The notes: generated by a model not told the origin, from the sequence alone. Counted from the stretch's first letter, positions 1-13,532 are shown. The stretch: 64,000 bases of DNA from Vanessa cardui (GCF_905220365.1 NC_061126.1:10540001-10604000), one strand, 5' to 3'. Numbers and translations are program-made.

Positions 1-215
1 TAATGTGTACTTGGGTTTTCATGGGTCCACTCCGAGATCCTGGGTTCGATTCCCAGCCGAGTCGATGTAGAAAATTCATTAGTTTTCTATGTTGTCTTGG
101 GTCTGGGCGTTTGTGGTACCGTTTTTACTTCTGATTTTCCATAACACAAGTGCTTTAGCTACTTACATTGGGATTAGAGTAATGTATGTGATGTTGCCCA
201 ATATTTATTTATTTT
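1..215 (+). mobile_element. tRNA-related SINE (family A), 5' end cut by window edge
   Basis: A B-box-like pol III motif, GGGTTCGATTCCCAG, lies near position 45. It is followed by the body typical of a widespread lepidopteran SINE: TGTCTTGGGTCTGGGCGTTTG, then CATAACACAAGTGCTTTAGC, then a TATTTATTTATTTT tail. The A box is outside the window, so the copy is incomplete only because of the window boundary. The family call is from memory of lepidopteran repeats; the tRNA-like B box is seen directly. Confidence 0.75.
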
Positions 216-300
216 TTATATAACTGTTTAAAAATTAAAAAATATATATCTTTTATTAAAGAAATATCTAAAAAAAAATTATATCATCATTATCTTTACA

Positions 301-516
301 CAGTATAAAACAAAGTCGCTCACCGCTGTGTCCCTATATATGCTTATATCTTTAAAATGACGCAATGGATTTTGATGTGATTTTGATTTTTTAATAGATA
401 GAGTGATTCGAGATAAAGGTTTGAGAAGTTTCTAATGTGATTTCGTGAATAAACAAATTCTGTAGTATATTTAGTATCAGCCTTGCACCCGTGCGAAGCC
501 GGAGCGGGTTGCTAGT
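301..516 (+). mobile_element. Helitron-like non-autonomous element (family C)
   Basis: The copy begins near AAAACAAAGTCGCT, contains TTTAATAGATAGAGTGATTC, and ends in a GC-rich GTGCGAAGCC...GGTTGCTAGT. The CTAGT terminus after a GC-rich subterminal stretch is the Helitron-type 3' end. A second copy lies at 55322-55579 with the same order of motifs. No protein is encoded. Confidence 0.6.
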
Positions 517-954
517 AAAAAATAAGATAAAACGCGTCTACGTATATAAATGTATTAAGTGCCACAATTAGACACTTCAATTTAGTTTTAGAATACAAGT
601 CTGTATCTTTTCGACCTCTTTAGTGGAGTTTTAAGAAAACTACGATATCAAAAACAATGTGAAACTACAGTTCATAGTTAAATATTCATTGAATATTCTA
701 ATGAAAATGTTTTTGCTTATTGCATTTAACAACGATATCAAATTGTACATTACTTGAATTGCGATTAAATGTGTTTATTTATTTTTTTTTTTTTTTAAAA
801 TGTAGTTTTTCACGTTATGATCTTATCTATGTTAGCTTATAAATTACATAATAGGTTTAAGGGGCATTAGAGTGTTAAGTGACTTCTTTTGCATGTCAGC
901 CTTGCCATACTTAGAGGCCTGACATGCCAGACATACTTAAACCTTTCAATATAA
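517..954. other. AT-rich stretch, nothing recognised
   Basis: No long open frame, tRNA fold or repeat match was seen. A T15-type homopolymer lies near 780-796. Confidence 0.5.
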
Positions 955-1264
955 AAAAGTAAAGTAACGTAAACAGCTTGTACATTTCCCACTGCTGAGA
1001 TAAGGCCTCCCCTTCAATTTAGATGAGGGTTTGGAACATATTCCACCACGCTGTTTCCATGCGGGTTGGTGAAATGCACTAGTGGCAGAATTTTTATGAA
1101 ATTAGACACACGCAGGTTTCCTCACGATGTTTTCCTATACCGCCGAGCACGAGATAATTTTAAACACAAATTAAGCACATATATATAGTCGTGCTTGCCT
1201 GGGTTTGAACCCGCAATAATCGGTTAAGATGCACGCATTCTAACCACTGGGTCATTTCAGCTCC
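955..1264 (-). mobile_element. tRNA-headed SINE (family B), near full length
   Basis: On the minus strand the copy opens with an A-box-like TGACCCAGTGGTTAGAATGC and a B-box-like GGGTTCAAACCC. The body carries CATCGTGAGGAAACCTGC and CCACCAACCCGCA-type blocks and closes with the GCAGTGGGAAAT...TTACTTTACTTT tail. It is about 310 bp, the full length of this family in the window. At least nine copies or fragments occur here, in both orientations. Confidence 0.8.
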
Positions 1265-2321
1265 CAATAATAAAATAAAAACAACTTAAAATACAGATAT
1301 GTGTTTTACAATTAAAAGAAAAAAAATATATAATAATTAAAATAAAATCATCATTTGTTTATTTACTACATTTATGACATGTTCTTATTAGGTCTTCTTA
1401 AGTTATTTTTAAGATATTGTTTAACGCTTGTATGGGTTTAGATGTTTCAAAAATTCGTAAACAATAAAACAAAAAAATCGCACATGTGCAAACCAATTGG
1501 TCGTGTGATATGCGATGTTAATAAACACGTACATGAATCATGCGCGCGCGTCGCTTTTGATTTACGTCCTCGTAGTTTTAACTCGCTCGTTCGTTTGCAA
1601 GTATCATTCATTTAAAAGCTAAATCTGTTAAATGAGTATGAGTAATGTTAATTAATTTATTTACTGTTCTTTGTACTGTTATATATAACGTTTGTCCATT
1701 ACCATCAGTCACGTCAACTTGGTCCGGTTGGTGAACGATGAAGTGAATGAAAAATGAATGAATGGAATTATTACATAGTTGGCAATTTTGACGACAAATT
1801 GATGCAATGTACATTTCATTCATCATCTGCTACGGAGGCCTAGTTAAATTTCACAAAGCTTTCTACACCAATACTATCCGTATTGATATAGGTATGGCAT
1901 TTTGGTACACAATCTATAATTTACGAAACTCAATGAAACGTTTATTAAATTATAAGTATTTGTAGCTTATGATAACTAGTAACCAAAAAAATAAAACACA
2001 TGAATAAATAGTATAAGCTACAATGTTTGCTTTACATACAATTCAAAAGGCTTCAAAGATTAAATGACATAGACGTCTATTCATTAAAATGTCGCAAACT
2101 TAATTAAGCAAAAGTCACAAGCGAACAGCGAACCGATGTAACGTTTAATTACATGCGAGGTACTTATAAATAATGTCACAATTAATTAATTCCATCGTCA
2201 CATTATTTTTCTTCAACATACTTACGTTGATGGGAATACAGGTCTTCTAAAGGTGAGTTACTATCACTTATAAATATTGGTAGCGTAAAAAATATGAATC
2301 ACATCTGACATTTTGAGTCTG
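1265..2321. other. Unique AT-rich DNA with one GC/CpG-elevated patch
   Basis: No gene was recognised. The patch at about 1488-1600 is richer in CpG than its surroundings and includes a GCGCGCGCGTCGC run. It could be a regulatory element, but only composition supports this. Confidence 0.35.
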
Positions 2322-2371
2322 AAGTTACATTGGCTCACCTTTCAAACTGGAATGCAACAATACTATATTTA
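2322..2371 (-). repeat. L-repeat fragment
   Basis: The segment reads TTACATTGGCTCACC then TTTCAAACTGGAATGCAACA. This matches the middle of the L-repeat seen intact at 26944-27232. Only about 50 bp survives, directly abutting a SINE. Confidence 0.55.
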
Positions 2372-2605
2372 TTATACTTCCTCATTGGACCAGTGATAGA
2401 TACAAGGCTGTAAATCCCGAAGTACTGGGCTCAGACTCCAAGTCGGGTCGATAGAATGTAATTGCGATTTGTAACAAAAGATCCTTAATAACAACCCGGA
2501 GTCTGGAAGGTGGAAGTGTGCCTCGGAAAGCACGTAAACCGACTTGGTCGTCCCATCGGATACTGAGAATAACAGACTAAAAAATGCATCTGTATGTGCG
2601 TACAC
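2372..2605 (+). mobile_element. tRNA-related SINE (family C), degraded
   Basis: The copy has a degenerate B-box region (TGGGCTCAGACTCCAAGTCG) followed by the diagnostic blocks CCCGGAGTCTGGAAG, GTGCCTCGGAAAGCACGTAA and CGTCCCATCGGATACTGAGA of a common lepidopteran SINE. The middle section between the last two blocks is shortened. Point changes are numerous, so it is old and unlikely to be transcribed. Confidence 0.7.
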
Positions 2606-3499
2606 ATTTGTGACAGTACATCATGATAATCAATATCATCAATAACACTTTTCGGCAAATAATTATTTTCCAAGATGTGTGCTTTTAACTGTTTAGCAAT
2701 GTAATCTATTTCTCTTCAATCTTGGTTATTTCTTAACGTTATAATCCACCTCGTGTTCTCTTTTTTCGGGACAGTATATTATGGTAATAAATTCCCCGGG
2801 ACACCGTTCTGGGATTAATTTAGCTCCAAAACAGTTCAGTTATTTGCTTTATTATTTACTCCTCTGTTTACATCAATTGGTGTATATTAATGTTTGTTAT
2901 CAATGGTTTTAATTAAGTATTCTTGTTAATATATTATTTATTACAACATTCTATAACTATTCAAAAGTTTTCGAATAAAGAATAGCAAGCGTTGCATCGG
3001 TACGATAAATTTTTCAAACAATACCAAAGTGACGGTATCTAAATTAAAAATAAAAAAACGCGTGAGTTTAAGAATTTAATAATAATTATTTTACTTTTAT
3101 CATTTTTAAATTTCGAACGAAATGAAATGAGCTTCTTTAATGTCATTGCAAAGTGTATTTATATTTTTGCTCAGATTTAAAATAAACTAGTGATATTTCA
3201 AGCGATGTCCACACATCCGGACTAAATCGATGCCAAACTTTCCAACGACTATTGAGAGGATAGTTTCAATATTAAATAAATAATTTTAAAAAACATATTT
3301 TCAACTTCATTGCCATTGTTATTTATAAATTTTACTGATTTTTTTCTTTCATATAATATAAATAGGTGGACGAGCTAAATACATAAGTGGTCATGGGTAT
3401 CCATTGGTGCTGTAAAATATATTATGTATACTTTATATGTATGTCGCCACAACCTTTGGAAACTACTATATATGTACAGTGTGCCTGACTGACTGACTT
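2606..3499. other. AT-rich stretch, nothing recognised
   Basis: No coding or repeat signal was seen apart from a short CTGACTGACTGACTT tetranucleotide run near 3487. Confidence 0.4.
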
Positions 3500-3580
3500 A
3501 TTCACCTTTCAAACCGAAATACAACAATACTAAATATTGGTGTTGGGTGGTACTCGTATGGGCTTTCATAAAGACGTCAT
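3500..3580 (-). repeat. L-repeat fragment, internally deleted
   Basis: CACCTTTCAAACCGAAATAC and GGTGGTACTCGTATGGGCTT match two separated blocks of the L-repeat. The sequence between them is missing, so this is a decayed copy. Confidence 0.5.
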
Positions 3581-3614
3581 CAGTAGAGACTGAAGAAGCA
3601 TTTTGGACACTATT

Positions 3615-3890
3615 GCATTTTAAATATGACAAAATATTGCCTTTTTAACGTAGTTCAATTCGTCTAGGCCTTTAGCTATGGATGGTAGAACAAAAATAGG
3701 CCTATAATTTTTAATCTCGTTAGAGTCTCCGCCTTTATAAATTGGTTGGTTAAATTATTAATTGCTTCAAAAGGTTTTCGAAAGACTCTTAGTCAGCAGA
3801 AATTTTAGCACAGAGATTGACTAACTGACAAATTACTGGGGCAAGAGCGATTAGATAACTTTAGAAATTAAAATACTGACGATATTTTCA
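3615..3890 (-). pseudogene. Non-LTR retrotransposon reverse-transcriptase remnant
   Basis: Reading the minus strand, one frame near 3840-3800 gives APVICQLVNL, the usual segment upstream of the fingers domain. A frame at about 3762-3660 gives PIYKGGDSNEIKNYRPIFVL then PSIAKGLDELN, the conserved RT0/RT1 block (P-Y-K-G-D...NYRPI) of non-LTR reverse transcriptases. In-frame stops lie between and on both sides of these pieces, and no palm or YADD motif follows. It is a dead 5' RT fragment. The clade cannot be fixed from so little; Jockey-, CR1- and RTE-like sources are all possible. Confidence 0.7.
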
Positions 3891-4217
3891 TACACTCCAG
3901 CTATTTGAAACACCAAAAGGTCACCAATTATGAGAAATGGATATATTATTTCGTTGGAGTTACGTCGTATAATAAACAAGAAGAGTTTTTGGAGTGAACG
4001 ATGACGTGAAAGGAAAGATCTAAATTTTAAGAGTGAAAGTAGTAAACTGTAAATGGCCTTAGAAAAAATAAACTAGTATTTTACTGTAGGATTGCGTGGA
4101 AATTATGCTTTACAAGTGAGGTTGGTTGGCTCTGAGATATCAGAATATAAAAACAGGATCAGAAATCTGATATTATTAAATTGACTAGGCACGCTTACGA
4201 TGGTAAAAGAGCGTAAG

Positions 4218-4463
4218 TGGAGTTAATACCTGTTGACTTCCAAGAAGCAAATATAATATTAATTTAAATAGTTGTATTAACTAACAGGACTTTGTATTTT
4301 TTAAACGTTGAAATAGAGTAAGTAACTACTGAGTTTCTTGCCGGTTCTTCTCGGTAGAGTCTACTTTCCGAACCGGTGGTAGCTTCACTTAATTGTAAAA
4401 TGACGATTCAAAAGTGCTTGTAAAAGACTACTTGAATAAAGTTTATTTTGATTTGATTGATTA
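4218..4463 (+). mobile_element. 3' end of a non-LTR retrotransposon (ACTTGAATAAAGT family)
   Basis: The copy holds CTTGCCGGTTCTTCTCGGTA, CCGAACCGGTGGTAGCTT and AAAGTGCTTGTAAAAGACTA, and ends in ACTTGAATAAAGTTTATTTT followed by a TTTGATTTGATTGA tail. This 3' untranslated segment is abundant in Lepidoptera. The short-repeat tail instead of plain poly-A suggests an RTE-like source, which is an inference. The copy is 5'-truncated and non-coding. Confidence 0.7.
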
Positions 4464-7400
4464 TATGACGCTTAAGCAGTTTAAAAACTAGATTAAGAGC
4501 TAATGACTTATATTTTAATGCTCTTGATCGAAACAATGAAAACAAATCTCTTTGCTATAATTGCAAATAAATATTCTCATATTAAATGCTATCATAGATA
4601 GATCATCAATTTGGGTCATAATTTTATTTGAACACAAGCCAAAATTCAGACGCAAAATCGTACTGCAACGTTGAATGGAGATGAGATGTCGACAGGCGTG
4701 CGGCACGACACTTCAGACTACCGTGATTAATATCTGTGTTGACTAATTAATTTTTACAATGGAACATTTTCATGAAAGATAATTGACCTTATTTATTAAA
4801 TTCACTATTTTATAAATTGATAGTGCTCTGCGATTGGTCAGACCTTAATATAAATTTGATATGTGTTGAATCAATAGGTAGATTAAATTAAGATCAGCTG
4901 GTTGATACATTGTATTTACAATAATTTAAAAATAAAAACTATACATATTTATATAACAGACAATAAAATTTTCTTTTCCTTTTTCTTTTATATTCTTTAA
5001 AATACAATGTAAGCTGTGAACATTGGATGTTATTTAAAACAGTTTATTTTTAACACAATTATTTTATTATAGCTTTCTGCACTCTTTATGATAAACTTTA
5101 ACTATTCCACATGTCACTCCTTTGTGCGCGTTATATTAATATTTTACTATTAATAGCAATATTTAACCGCTATAAGTAAACTGCAATACCCTTTTATGAT
5201 TTTTATACATGATATTCTTCAAGCATTATGAAATTTGGTATTATTATTATTATTAATTACTTTAAAATTATTGCAATTACTTATGTTAGGGTTGTGTTCT
5301 GAAGCATTTATCTGTGACAGTATATAGTCCATAATTAAAATTTTCTAGGTATATAAGAAAAATGATTTACAGCAGTAATGGTTATGGGTAAAAATGTCTG
5401 TATTCATATTTATTAACCAATCAGATTATGTAGACTCCTATAACATCTGTTTATGAAGATCAAAGACCATCACAATCAACGTTTCAATATTCAAATGTCT
5501 TTTCATTAGGATATACAAAAAACTCTTTCAAAAGTACTGAGAACAAAAAAAACATGTGCAGTGCTCATCATAGAATGGGTATTTCTTATGTGCCTACACG
5601 AGATGCAGCTTGCCACTTGGTAATGAACAATATGATGAAAGAAACATCTCAGATATTCGTCTTTTGTTTAAAATCTTGTCATCGATTAAAATTTTGTAAA
5701 GTACAATACTTTTGTTGCTATTAGAAGCAAATATTTCGGTGTTTTTATTCAATAAACAAATCAAATTATTTGTTTAAGATGGTGTTATTATTGCGGTTTC
5801 ATTCGAGTCGATTAACTACCTCGATAATCTAGTTGCTAAATCCACAGATGCTCATCTGGACGTCCCAGTAGTAAGTAGCAGTAAAGCTTAAATTTTTTGT
5901 ACTGCTACTGACCTGTTTCCAATCGTGTCATATTTGCATCCGATCGAACTATAGAAGACCGTATAGGTCTTTATAAATAAATAAATAAAATTATTGCAGC
6001 CTTTCCTACCAATGGGCTTTCATACCCAGAAATAGACCCATGGAAGTACAAAAATTATAAAAGTTTAATTAATTTTAGAATCTTTAAAGTATATCTATTT
6101 GTCTATAATGAATTTGTGGTTAGTCTAATAGCTGAAAGAGTTTAACCCGTAATTTCTAAGACACAGTATAAAAATTCATTTATAGTTATGACAGACGAAG
6201 CCGCGGACAACCGACAAAGTGTAATAAATCACTATATTCATGTAGAATACTGTTTGTATGCGATAGTGAGAGATTAAGGGCACATTTGTCATGCAAGCAC
6301 ATGCAACCGATTTTGATGGATCGCGACAAACAGCCGGTAAACCTGTTACAAATATAGATATTTTAAAACAGTGAGGAGAGATTGAATTTTTTTTTGGTTA
6401 ATACTATATAAAGGCCATGGTCGTATTTTGTATGCGCAAGTAAAAAAAATGTACAAACGCTGATGAATGATGTTATTTTTTTAATGTGTTATTATTTATT
6501 ATGGCAAATTTTTGAAAAACTACGATTAATGTCATTAAAAAGAAAGGCAAATAAAATTCCTGGATTAACTAACAGATCCGATTCAAATTTAATCAATGAA
6601 AAATCTTAAATACCCGATAAGAATAAGATTTTAAACTTAAACGTAAAACATATTCTAATGTTCTTAAGATTTTTTATATTACTTCTTATTGAGGCTATCA
6701 GACGATAACATTTTATTCAATATTTCTCAGAGTAGCCACATTAAAAGCAGTTATGGTAGACGCACTTTGTTCTGCTGATATAATTTCATTAAGAAAAGAT
6801 ATTTATATAATTAGATAGGACTACATAGATTAAATAAAAAAAGGTTATACGAAAACCTATATAAAAATACCCACGTAACAAAATCGTTTATATAATGTTT
6901 CCATATTAAATGGGATAGACGTAACGTTGGCCAGATTCTGCTTAGTTTCATTTTTTTCGCGTTGTAATTCAGATATATTGGGATTGGATTCAATTCCTAA
7001 GAATCGTAATTTATTTGGCAAATTGGTGGATATTTTTGGATAAAAATTCTATACACATATTATTGTTATGACTAGAACTAATTTGTGTTAGATAATATTT
7101 ATATATTTCATAAAACAATTATGTAAATAAAACATAAATGAAAATGAAAACGAACATTTCACGCCTATTTCTTTTTATCTGTTATAATTTTTCAATTGTT
7201 AGTCGTTGCTAAAATTAGTGTAATCAGATATTCACAATCGTATCGAGCCCAAAATCTAATTGGAACGAGGCGATTTCGGAAGCTGATCAATTAAAAAAAT
7301 AACTGTCCCGTATTTAAATTGCATTCCTAAAATATACCCGTTTTGTTTAAAGTGCATTGTAATATCAAACAGGTAATAAAACGTGGTTTCCATATTCAAT

Positions 7401-9213
7401 TTAGCAAAACTTATAAAAAATACTTTTAGCATTTTTCATTAACGTTTTCCGAATAAAGGCCAATAAGTTAGCAACAGTGTAATATCGAATGCAACTGTAA
7501 TAACACTGATGGATCGGTAACATTCCCAATAATCGTATCTGATGGCTTCTGTGCAAACACAAGATACGTTGTGTTTACGGGACTCGCTAATATAGGATTA
7601 ATATCGGGACTTGTATTGTCGAATAGCTTATTGACAAAACAATTTCAACATTAGTTGTTTTAAAGTTTGATTTTAGGTATATATTGTACATTGGTAGGTA
7701 CCGAATTGAATGACAATCCATACGAATATATCGATATATATACAGCTTCGATATTCGTATTAATTTGATGAGAAAGCCTTTGATGTAGACCCCTTGCAGG
7801 CTTTGGATATCTAACAATCAACCAGATATTCTATCTCTTAATACCAGTGCTTTGTGTTTAAGTTACATTTATGGGAAAAATCATGTTTGATTTAAAATAA
7901 TTAATATAGGGATACTTTTATATGTAAATCTGTTGAATAAAATTATGATGTGATAATCGAAGGATCAAGTCAGTCAAATAGTGATAGAAGTTTTGGATCA
8001 ACTCATAGTATATAATATTATGTAGAATAAAATAACTTAACTTTTAATTTTTGCAATGGGTTATTTGAAACGTCTCGAAAATTAATATTTTATATATTTC
8101 TTTTATGTTTTTAAAACACACTCAAAACTCCACGTAAATATCAGAAAATATGTAACTTCTGGCAAGACAGCACAGTTGTTATAAAAGTATAACAGTTTTA
8201 TACAACATTTATCAGGCCATAATTAGTTTTCAAATAATAATATATTCTGAATAGTTTACGTATATGTAAAAAATCGCATGCAAAAGTAATCTCAGATTAA
8301 CATTTAAGTATTGAGACAAATATTTTCTTTGTTTACATGAAACATTATCGTATAATCCTGACAAATTACTTCTATTTTGCTTGACATATGTTATTTTGGT
8401 ATCAACCTCAATTCCACGAAGTAATTAGTCTTAAAGGTAAAATACACTTCGACCATTTCTTTACCTTCTGCTCTCATTAAATTTCTAAATAAAAATGAAA
8501 ATAAATTCTAGAAAGTCATATGTAGGCTAGGAATAAATTTTAAATGATCGCCTCCGACTATTGATATTATGAATACAGATGTTTATCGGAAATCCTCAAA
8601 TCATTAATTGATGATTGCCATTGACATGTCGTGATATATATATTGTATCTGTAATTGAATTGACTAGCTTATGCTACTAATTGACCCCGCATCTAGAATA
8701 TTTTAGTGATCAGTCATAACATTTCACTATATATTTATTGATGTAGATAAAATTTTACCTACTGTCAATTTTTTCCGTTTAACGCCCTCAAAAGTACCAA
8801 ATATCTTTAAAAACCAAGAGGAAATTTCAATTGTCTTTTAATCGTTAGTTGAAATAGGTTTATAGTTGATAATACTTTTTCTAGAATATGCGTAACTGAA
8901 GAAGCTTACGTACATATAAATACATCCTCAAAACACTTAATCAAACTTTTTGTTTGTTTTCGGAGATTTGTCATTATTTTGACTTAATAAAATCTGAGTC
9001 ATCGGACCCGAATAAAACACTGAGACATAAGTGTAACCTCGCTTTCTCTAATGCCTGAATATTCTAAATGAATTCTAAATGCGTTCTGGTGTAACTTCAG
9101 CAAACCACATTAAACTTAGCAAGTCTCGAATCTAGTTAACTAGTTAAAGTTTAACTGTTACGTCGTTTGTCATCATATTTAGCTGGTCCACTGACGCTGT
9201 GGCTCGTTCATTT
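4464..9213. other. Long AT-rich unique stretch, no gene recognised
   Basis: All open frames are short and of low complexity. A slightly GC-richer, non-repetitive patch occurs around 7490-7580. No RNA gene fold or known repeat was identified. Confidence 0.4.
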
Positions 9214-9429
9214 TTATTTTAAAATAAAATAAAGACAAATCGCTTCTTCGCGACTTTCTAAGGGAGGTACGTTTACAATCACAGACAAAGATATACTAAA
9301 ATGTTTCACATTAAGAATAGGTGCACCTAAGATAGATGGATATCCTTTCACAGGTTTTACTTCGATAGAAAAACCTGTGATTAAATGTGTTATAAAAGTT
9401 TGAAAGATCGCGTTCTTAGGTACATGCAT
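9214..9429 (-). other. Small open frame of unknown origin (71 codons)
   Basis: An ATG-initiated minus-strand frame runs 71 codons, with an interior of normal complexity (for example EVKPVKGYPSILGAPILNVK near residues 23-42) and little low-complexity bias, unlike other small frames nearby. A stop codon lies four codons upstream of the ATG. An AG just before the sixth codon could be a splice acceptor. No domain was recognised. It may be a chance frame, a decayed transposon piece or an exon. Confidence 0.2.
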
Positions 9430-10763
9430 AGATATGACTTTTCACATACAAATTAAACAGAATATTTCTAAATACTATTTATAAAATATAACTCGTTCAT
9501 ATTTGCTTTACTAAATAAAAACAAACGGAAAATTTTAAAAATTACAGATTTATGAACTAAAATAAAACCATGATCAATGGTCAGCTTTTGACGTGATAAT
9601 TAAAAAAATAAATAAAATAGACGTATAAGTTCTAACAGAAAATATTAATTTTTTTTATGGCATGGTCTCACTTGGTTCAAATTAATTATATCATTTGTAA
9701 GCTATTTGCTTTAACAGTTAAGATACCACATTCCTTCACGCTTGCAATATTTTTAAAGAGTACAATTTTTTCTCCTTAAATTTATATTGACTTTTTAACA
9801 TTTAAAGTAAAGATATAGATTTAAAATGAGTAGTATTGATGATATTTTATCACTTAAAATGAAGATATGAATGGAAAATGAAAAAAAATGCTTTGAAATA
9901 GGTATTGTTTCCGCTTTAAAATAACAGTTATAATTTGAATTGCTAACGTTACAATGCCTCTACATATTTACAAATATCTTATACAGCGTGTGCACCACGG
10001 GTTGCAAGGAGATGTTATGTCAGAAACTCAAGTTACAACAACAACTGTGTAAAGTTTCAACTAAATTGAATTAATAACGCGTTAATACAAACGAAAACAA
10101 ATATATTTTTTTATTCGTAAAAAGAGACATCAGCTTAAGGATATATTATAACTTATAATATTGATCATTCATTATTTGTTTGTTTTTATATAATGAGATC
10201 TCATAATTTTTACATTTAAGTTTAAATCCAATCATATTAATGTCGGAATTGGGATTGTGATTTATTAAATAAGAAATTCAATTATTTTAATCTTTTTACT
10301 CATTTACTAGTCGTGTTACGCGACAACTGGTAATTCATTCGGATACGATGTGAACGCGATTTTTACGTGGAACGCATTGCAAATTTTAGTTCTAATTTAA
10401 AATATATGCTTTATACGAGCAGACGAGTCTTACAATTCCTTTTGATTTATTAGAAATGTTGTTTAACTTTTTCTTTTTCCTTCTGAGCAAACTTTTTCAT
10501 AGCGTTACTATCAGAGATGCTAAAAACCTAAAAATTAAAAATTTTAAATTAACTGGTTATTCTTATTATTACTTATTATTATAGTTATTAAAAGGTATAA
10601 TTACCATGTTTTGTATTTTTTTGGATGGAGTCAGTCTCGTGAATAAGACATTCCTAGGTAATGTCAAAATATCGAGCTCCAACAAATAAAACTATAAGAC
10701 ATGGTAAACACCCGTTTTTACTAACTATAAATATATATTTAAACTTAAAATGTTATAAAGATC
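9430..10763. other. AT-rich stretch, nothing recognised
   Basis: No coding signal or repeat match was seen. Confidence 0.4.
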
Positions 10764-10862
10764 GTATCAAAATCAAAATCAAAGTATACTTTATTCAAGT
10801 AGGATTTTACAAGCACTTTTGAAACGTCATTCAATAACTATATATAAGTGAAGCTACCACAA
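10764..10862 (-). mobile_element. 3' tail of a non-LTR retrotransposon (ACTTGAATAAAGT family)
   Basis: The segment starts with a CAAAATCAAAATCAAAG short-repeat tail, then ACTTTATTCAAGTAGG and ACAAGCACTTTTGAAACG. It is the reverse complement of the end of the copy at 4218-4463. Only about 100 bp of the 3' end is present. Confidence 0.7.
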
Positions 10863-13532
10863 ACAATTCTTCCACTTTAGATTTAGTTATAGGTCTTAAA
10901 TTGACATATTTTTTTTTCGACCATCGTGTAATATATGTTAGATCGCATACCATTTTCCCTACCCGCATATTGTATTTATTTTTATTTATCAACTTTAATA
11001 CTGCCAAAAGCTTTTCAATTACAAATATTACAAATTGAACAGTTCATTTCAAATTTCAAAAATCCCATTCATACCTCATCATCCAAATGGCATACAATTT
11101 AAACTCGACTAGACGTCAATAGACTAAAAGATTACGCGCTTACCGATAACAGGAGTAAAAAATGTTTCAAATATGTTTTTAGTCGGAATAGCGATGAATG
11201 GTGCATTTGATGGAATCCTCGCTAAAGAACGGCCTCAGGCATCGGTTCCATTACATGATTGAACAACCGCTGGGCTACCGATTATGGAAGCAAAACGCGG
11301 TGCAGTTACGATATCGGAATGATAAAGTTATAGTGTTTTATTTATGAGATCGCAGAAGGTTGCATGGTCGTCTTTTATTTGTAAATCTATTTGTTTCGTC
11401 TCAAGAATTCCTTTGTTCGATGTTATTTTGTTATTATATCATATTTTAAGTACATAGAGGTAAAAAAATACTTTAGTTTGTGCATAATGTGTTTTGAAAA
11501 TTTTTAAATCAGTTAAACTCCAAAATAAAATAATAGTCTTATCAAATACCACGATCTCACACGCACACATGTAAACATTCGTCTGGACGTGAAGGTGTAA
11601 ATAGTCAGTCTGTGAAACGTGAAAATCCAATGAGAGCTCGATTTTCGAAAATGTGAGATTCGTTATCGTCTGTTATTAGTGTGTTCGTTTATCAAATTTC
11701 ACATATTCTTGTGTGTGTGTTTTGTAATATAATCACGAATGAAATGTAGGGTACTGTCAACATTTTAATTTTTTTTTTTTTTTATTACAGTATCATTACA
11801 TTTATGTATTTAAATTTAGAAACAAAATGATATGCCAGGATAAATATTAGACTTACTTTTTGATACATAAATGTACCTAAAATTATTTCGTAATAATCAA
11901 AATGTATCCATAAAGAAATTCTAGTGAAGGGTGGATGAGTCGGGTAAAGTCGTCTGAAGGTTACTAGAACCAAGGTATAATACATAACACTAAAATATTT
12001 TTATGACTTTCAATTACCATTTGGGTTACGTGGTTCAGTACAGTTTTAATAAACTTAATCAGCATTTAATTTATGTATTAGTTGGTGGAAACTTCGCGTA
12101 TATTCAAAAGATTTTTTAGGAATTTCGAAATCTATGGCATGTTTTATTTTGATTCCATGTCACTGTAAATTATAAACTACAAGTCACTTATATAAATTTG
12201 GCGCCATGATGAAATTTAGTAAATAGCAATCAAGGATCTTCTTCAAATTTTTGCACATCTATTACTCGAGCTCTTTAAAATGAGACCTTTGATGTGGTAC
12301 AAAAATCGTCTTACTATTAATATATAAGATTGTGTAGCTGCAAATAATAAAATTTTTGTGTAGTATATATATAAATATAAATTCTACTATAAACCAATTT
12401 ATTATTAAATTTAATTATTTATTAAATACGTAAGTAAAAATTACGAGACTTATTAGTTTATTGTGCTTATATTTCATCTCTTATTATATTTCTACATTTT
12501 TAGAACACTATTTGCATGTGTAATATATTTACTCATATTTTATTGTAAAGAGTCAACATCCGGCACAACTTATATTATTAATTTGCGTTATAATTTATAT
12601 TTAGATGAAGTGTTTCGATTTTACTACGATGCTATCTATCATTAATATGAATTTGAAACACTTAGTTTCACCAGCGATCTTCTTTAAGACACATCAGAAA
12701 TAATATTAAGTTATTTTAAACCAACCACCAATATTATATACGTGGATTTTTTTATTTATTAAATAGTTAATCTTTTTATTGGTCTGTAACAATCAATGTT
12801 CGTGTTTCGAAGCAATAGTTTTTATGGTTGCTTTAAAAGGAAACAAAATATCAATTTCAATTGTATTTAGCTTGTCGACGTTCGTAACTTGTATGCAGTG
12901 TTCAGTGTTCACTTGTTTGTCACACTGTGTTTGAGTTGGATATTGTTAATGTGACCATTCATGCCTTTCAATTTAGGATAGTCTCATTCTGGATAGTTTT
13001 ATAATAAATTTTCGAACCAGTAACCTAAATATTGGACAAACCGTTTAACTGTATTTTTTTTTGTTTTGTCTGGTTTAGATATATTCAGTTTGGTGTCATT
13101 GTTATAGCTTGTTGGTACTAAAATAATATATTTTATTTGAATATTTCATTCTTAAATTGTGTGCATCGCATTAAAGTATGTATATTGATTTTTTAAAAAA
13201 AAAAAAACAAAATATATTTATAAAAAGATCTTATCTGATTTCTCCTCCGTAAAAATACAAACAATAAGTCTTCCGGGACACCTCATTCATGGTCCAGGAC
13301 TGGACTTAAAAATATCTTACGCTATCTTTTATCAATCTTAGAGCTAGTATGGTAAATAATAGTCCTGTCTCAACTTTATGATTTTGGTTAACATGATAAT
13401 GTATGATGCGCGGGAGTTGCTTTATTGAATAAAGGTGCCGCTCGCTATGGATCACTCGGGAACGAGGAACGTAATTCAGTTCAAGTCGTTTCGTATTGAA
13501 CTATTACACATTAATAAATAAGATGTTTTGTT
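10863..13532. other. Unique DNA with a GC-elevated patch at about 11100-11330
   Basis: The patch is non-repetitive, CpG-containing and clearly richer than its flanks. It contains no long open frame and could be conserved regulatory DNA. The rest is AT-rich, with a T17-type run at 11769-11785 and a short GT run at 11711. Confidence 0.35.

Noticed and set aside
5225..5262. CRISPR-like or tandem array (ATT repeats)
   Set aside because: A plain trinucleotide microsatellite without spacers; the genome is eukaryotic.
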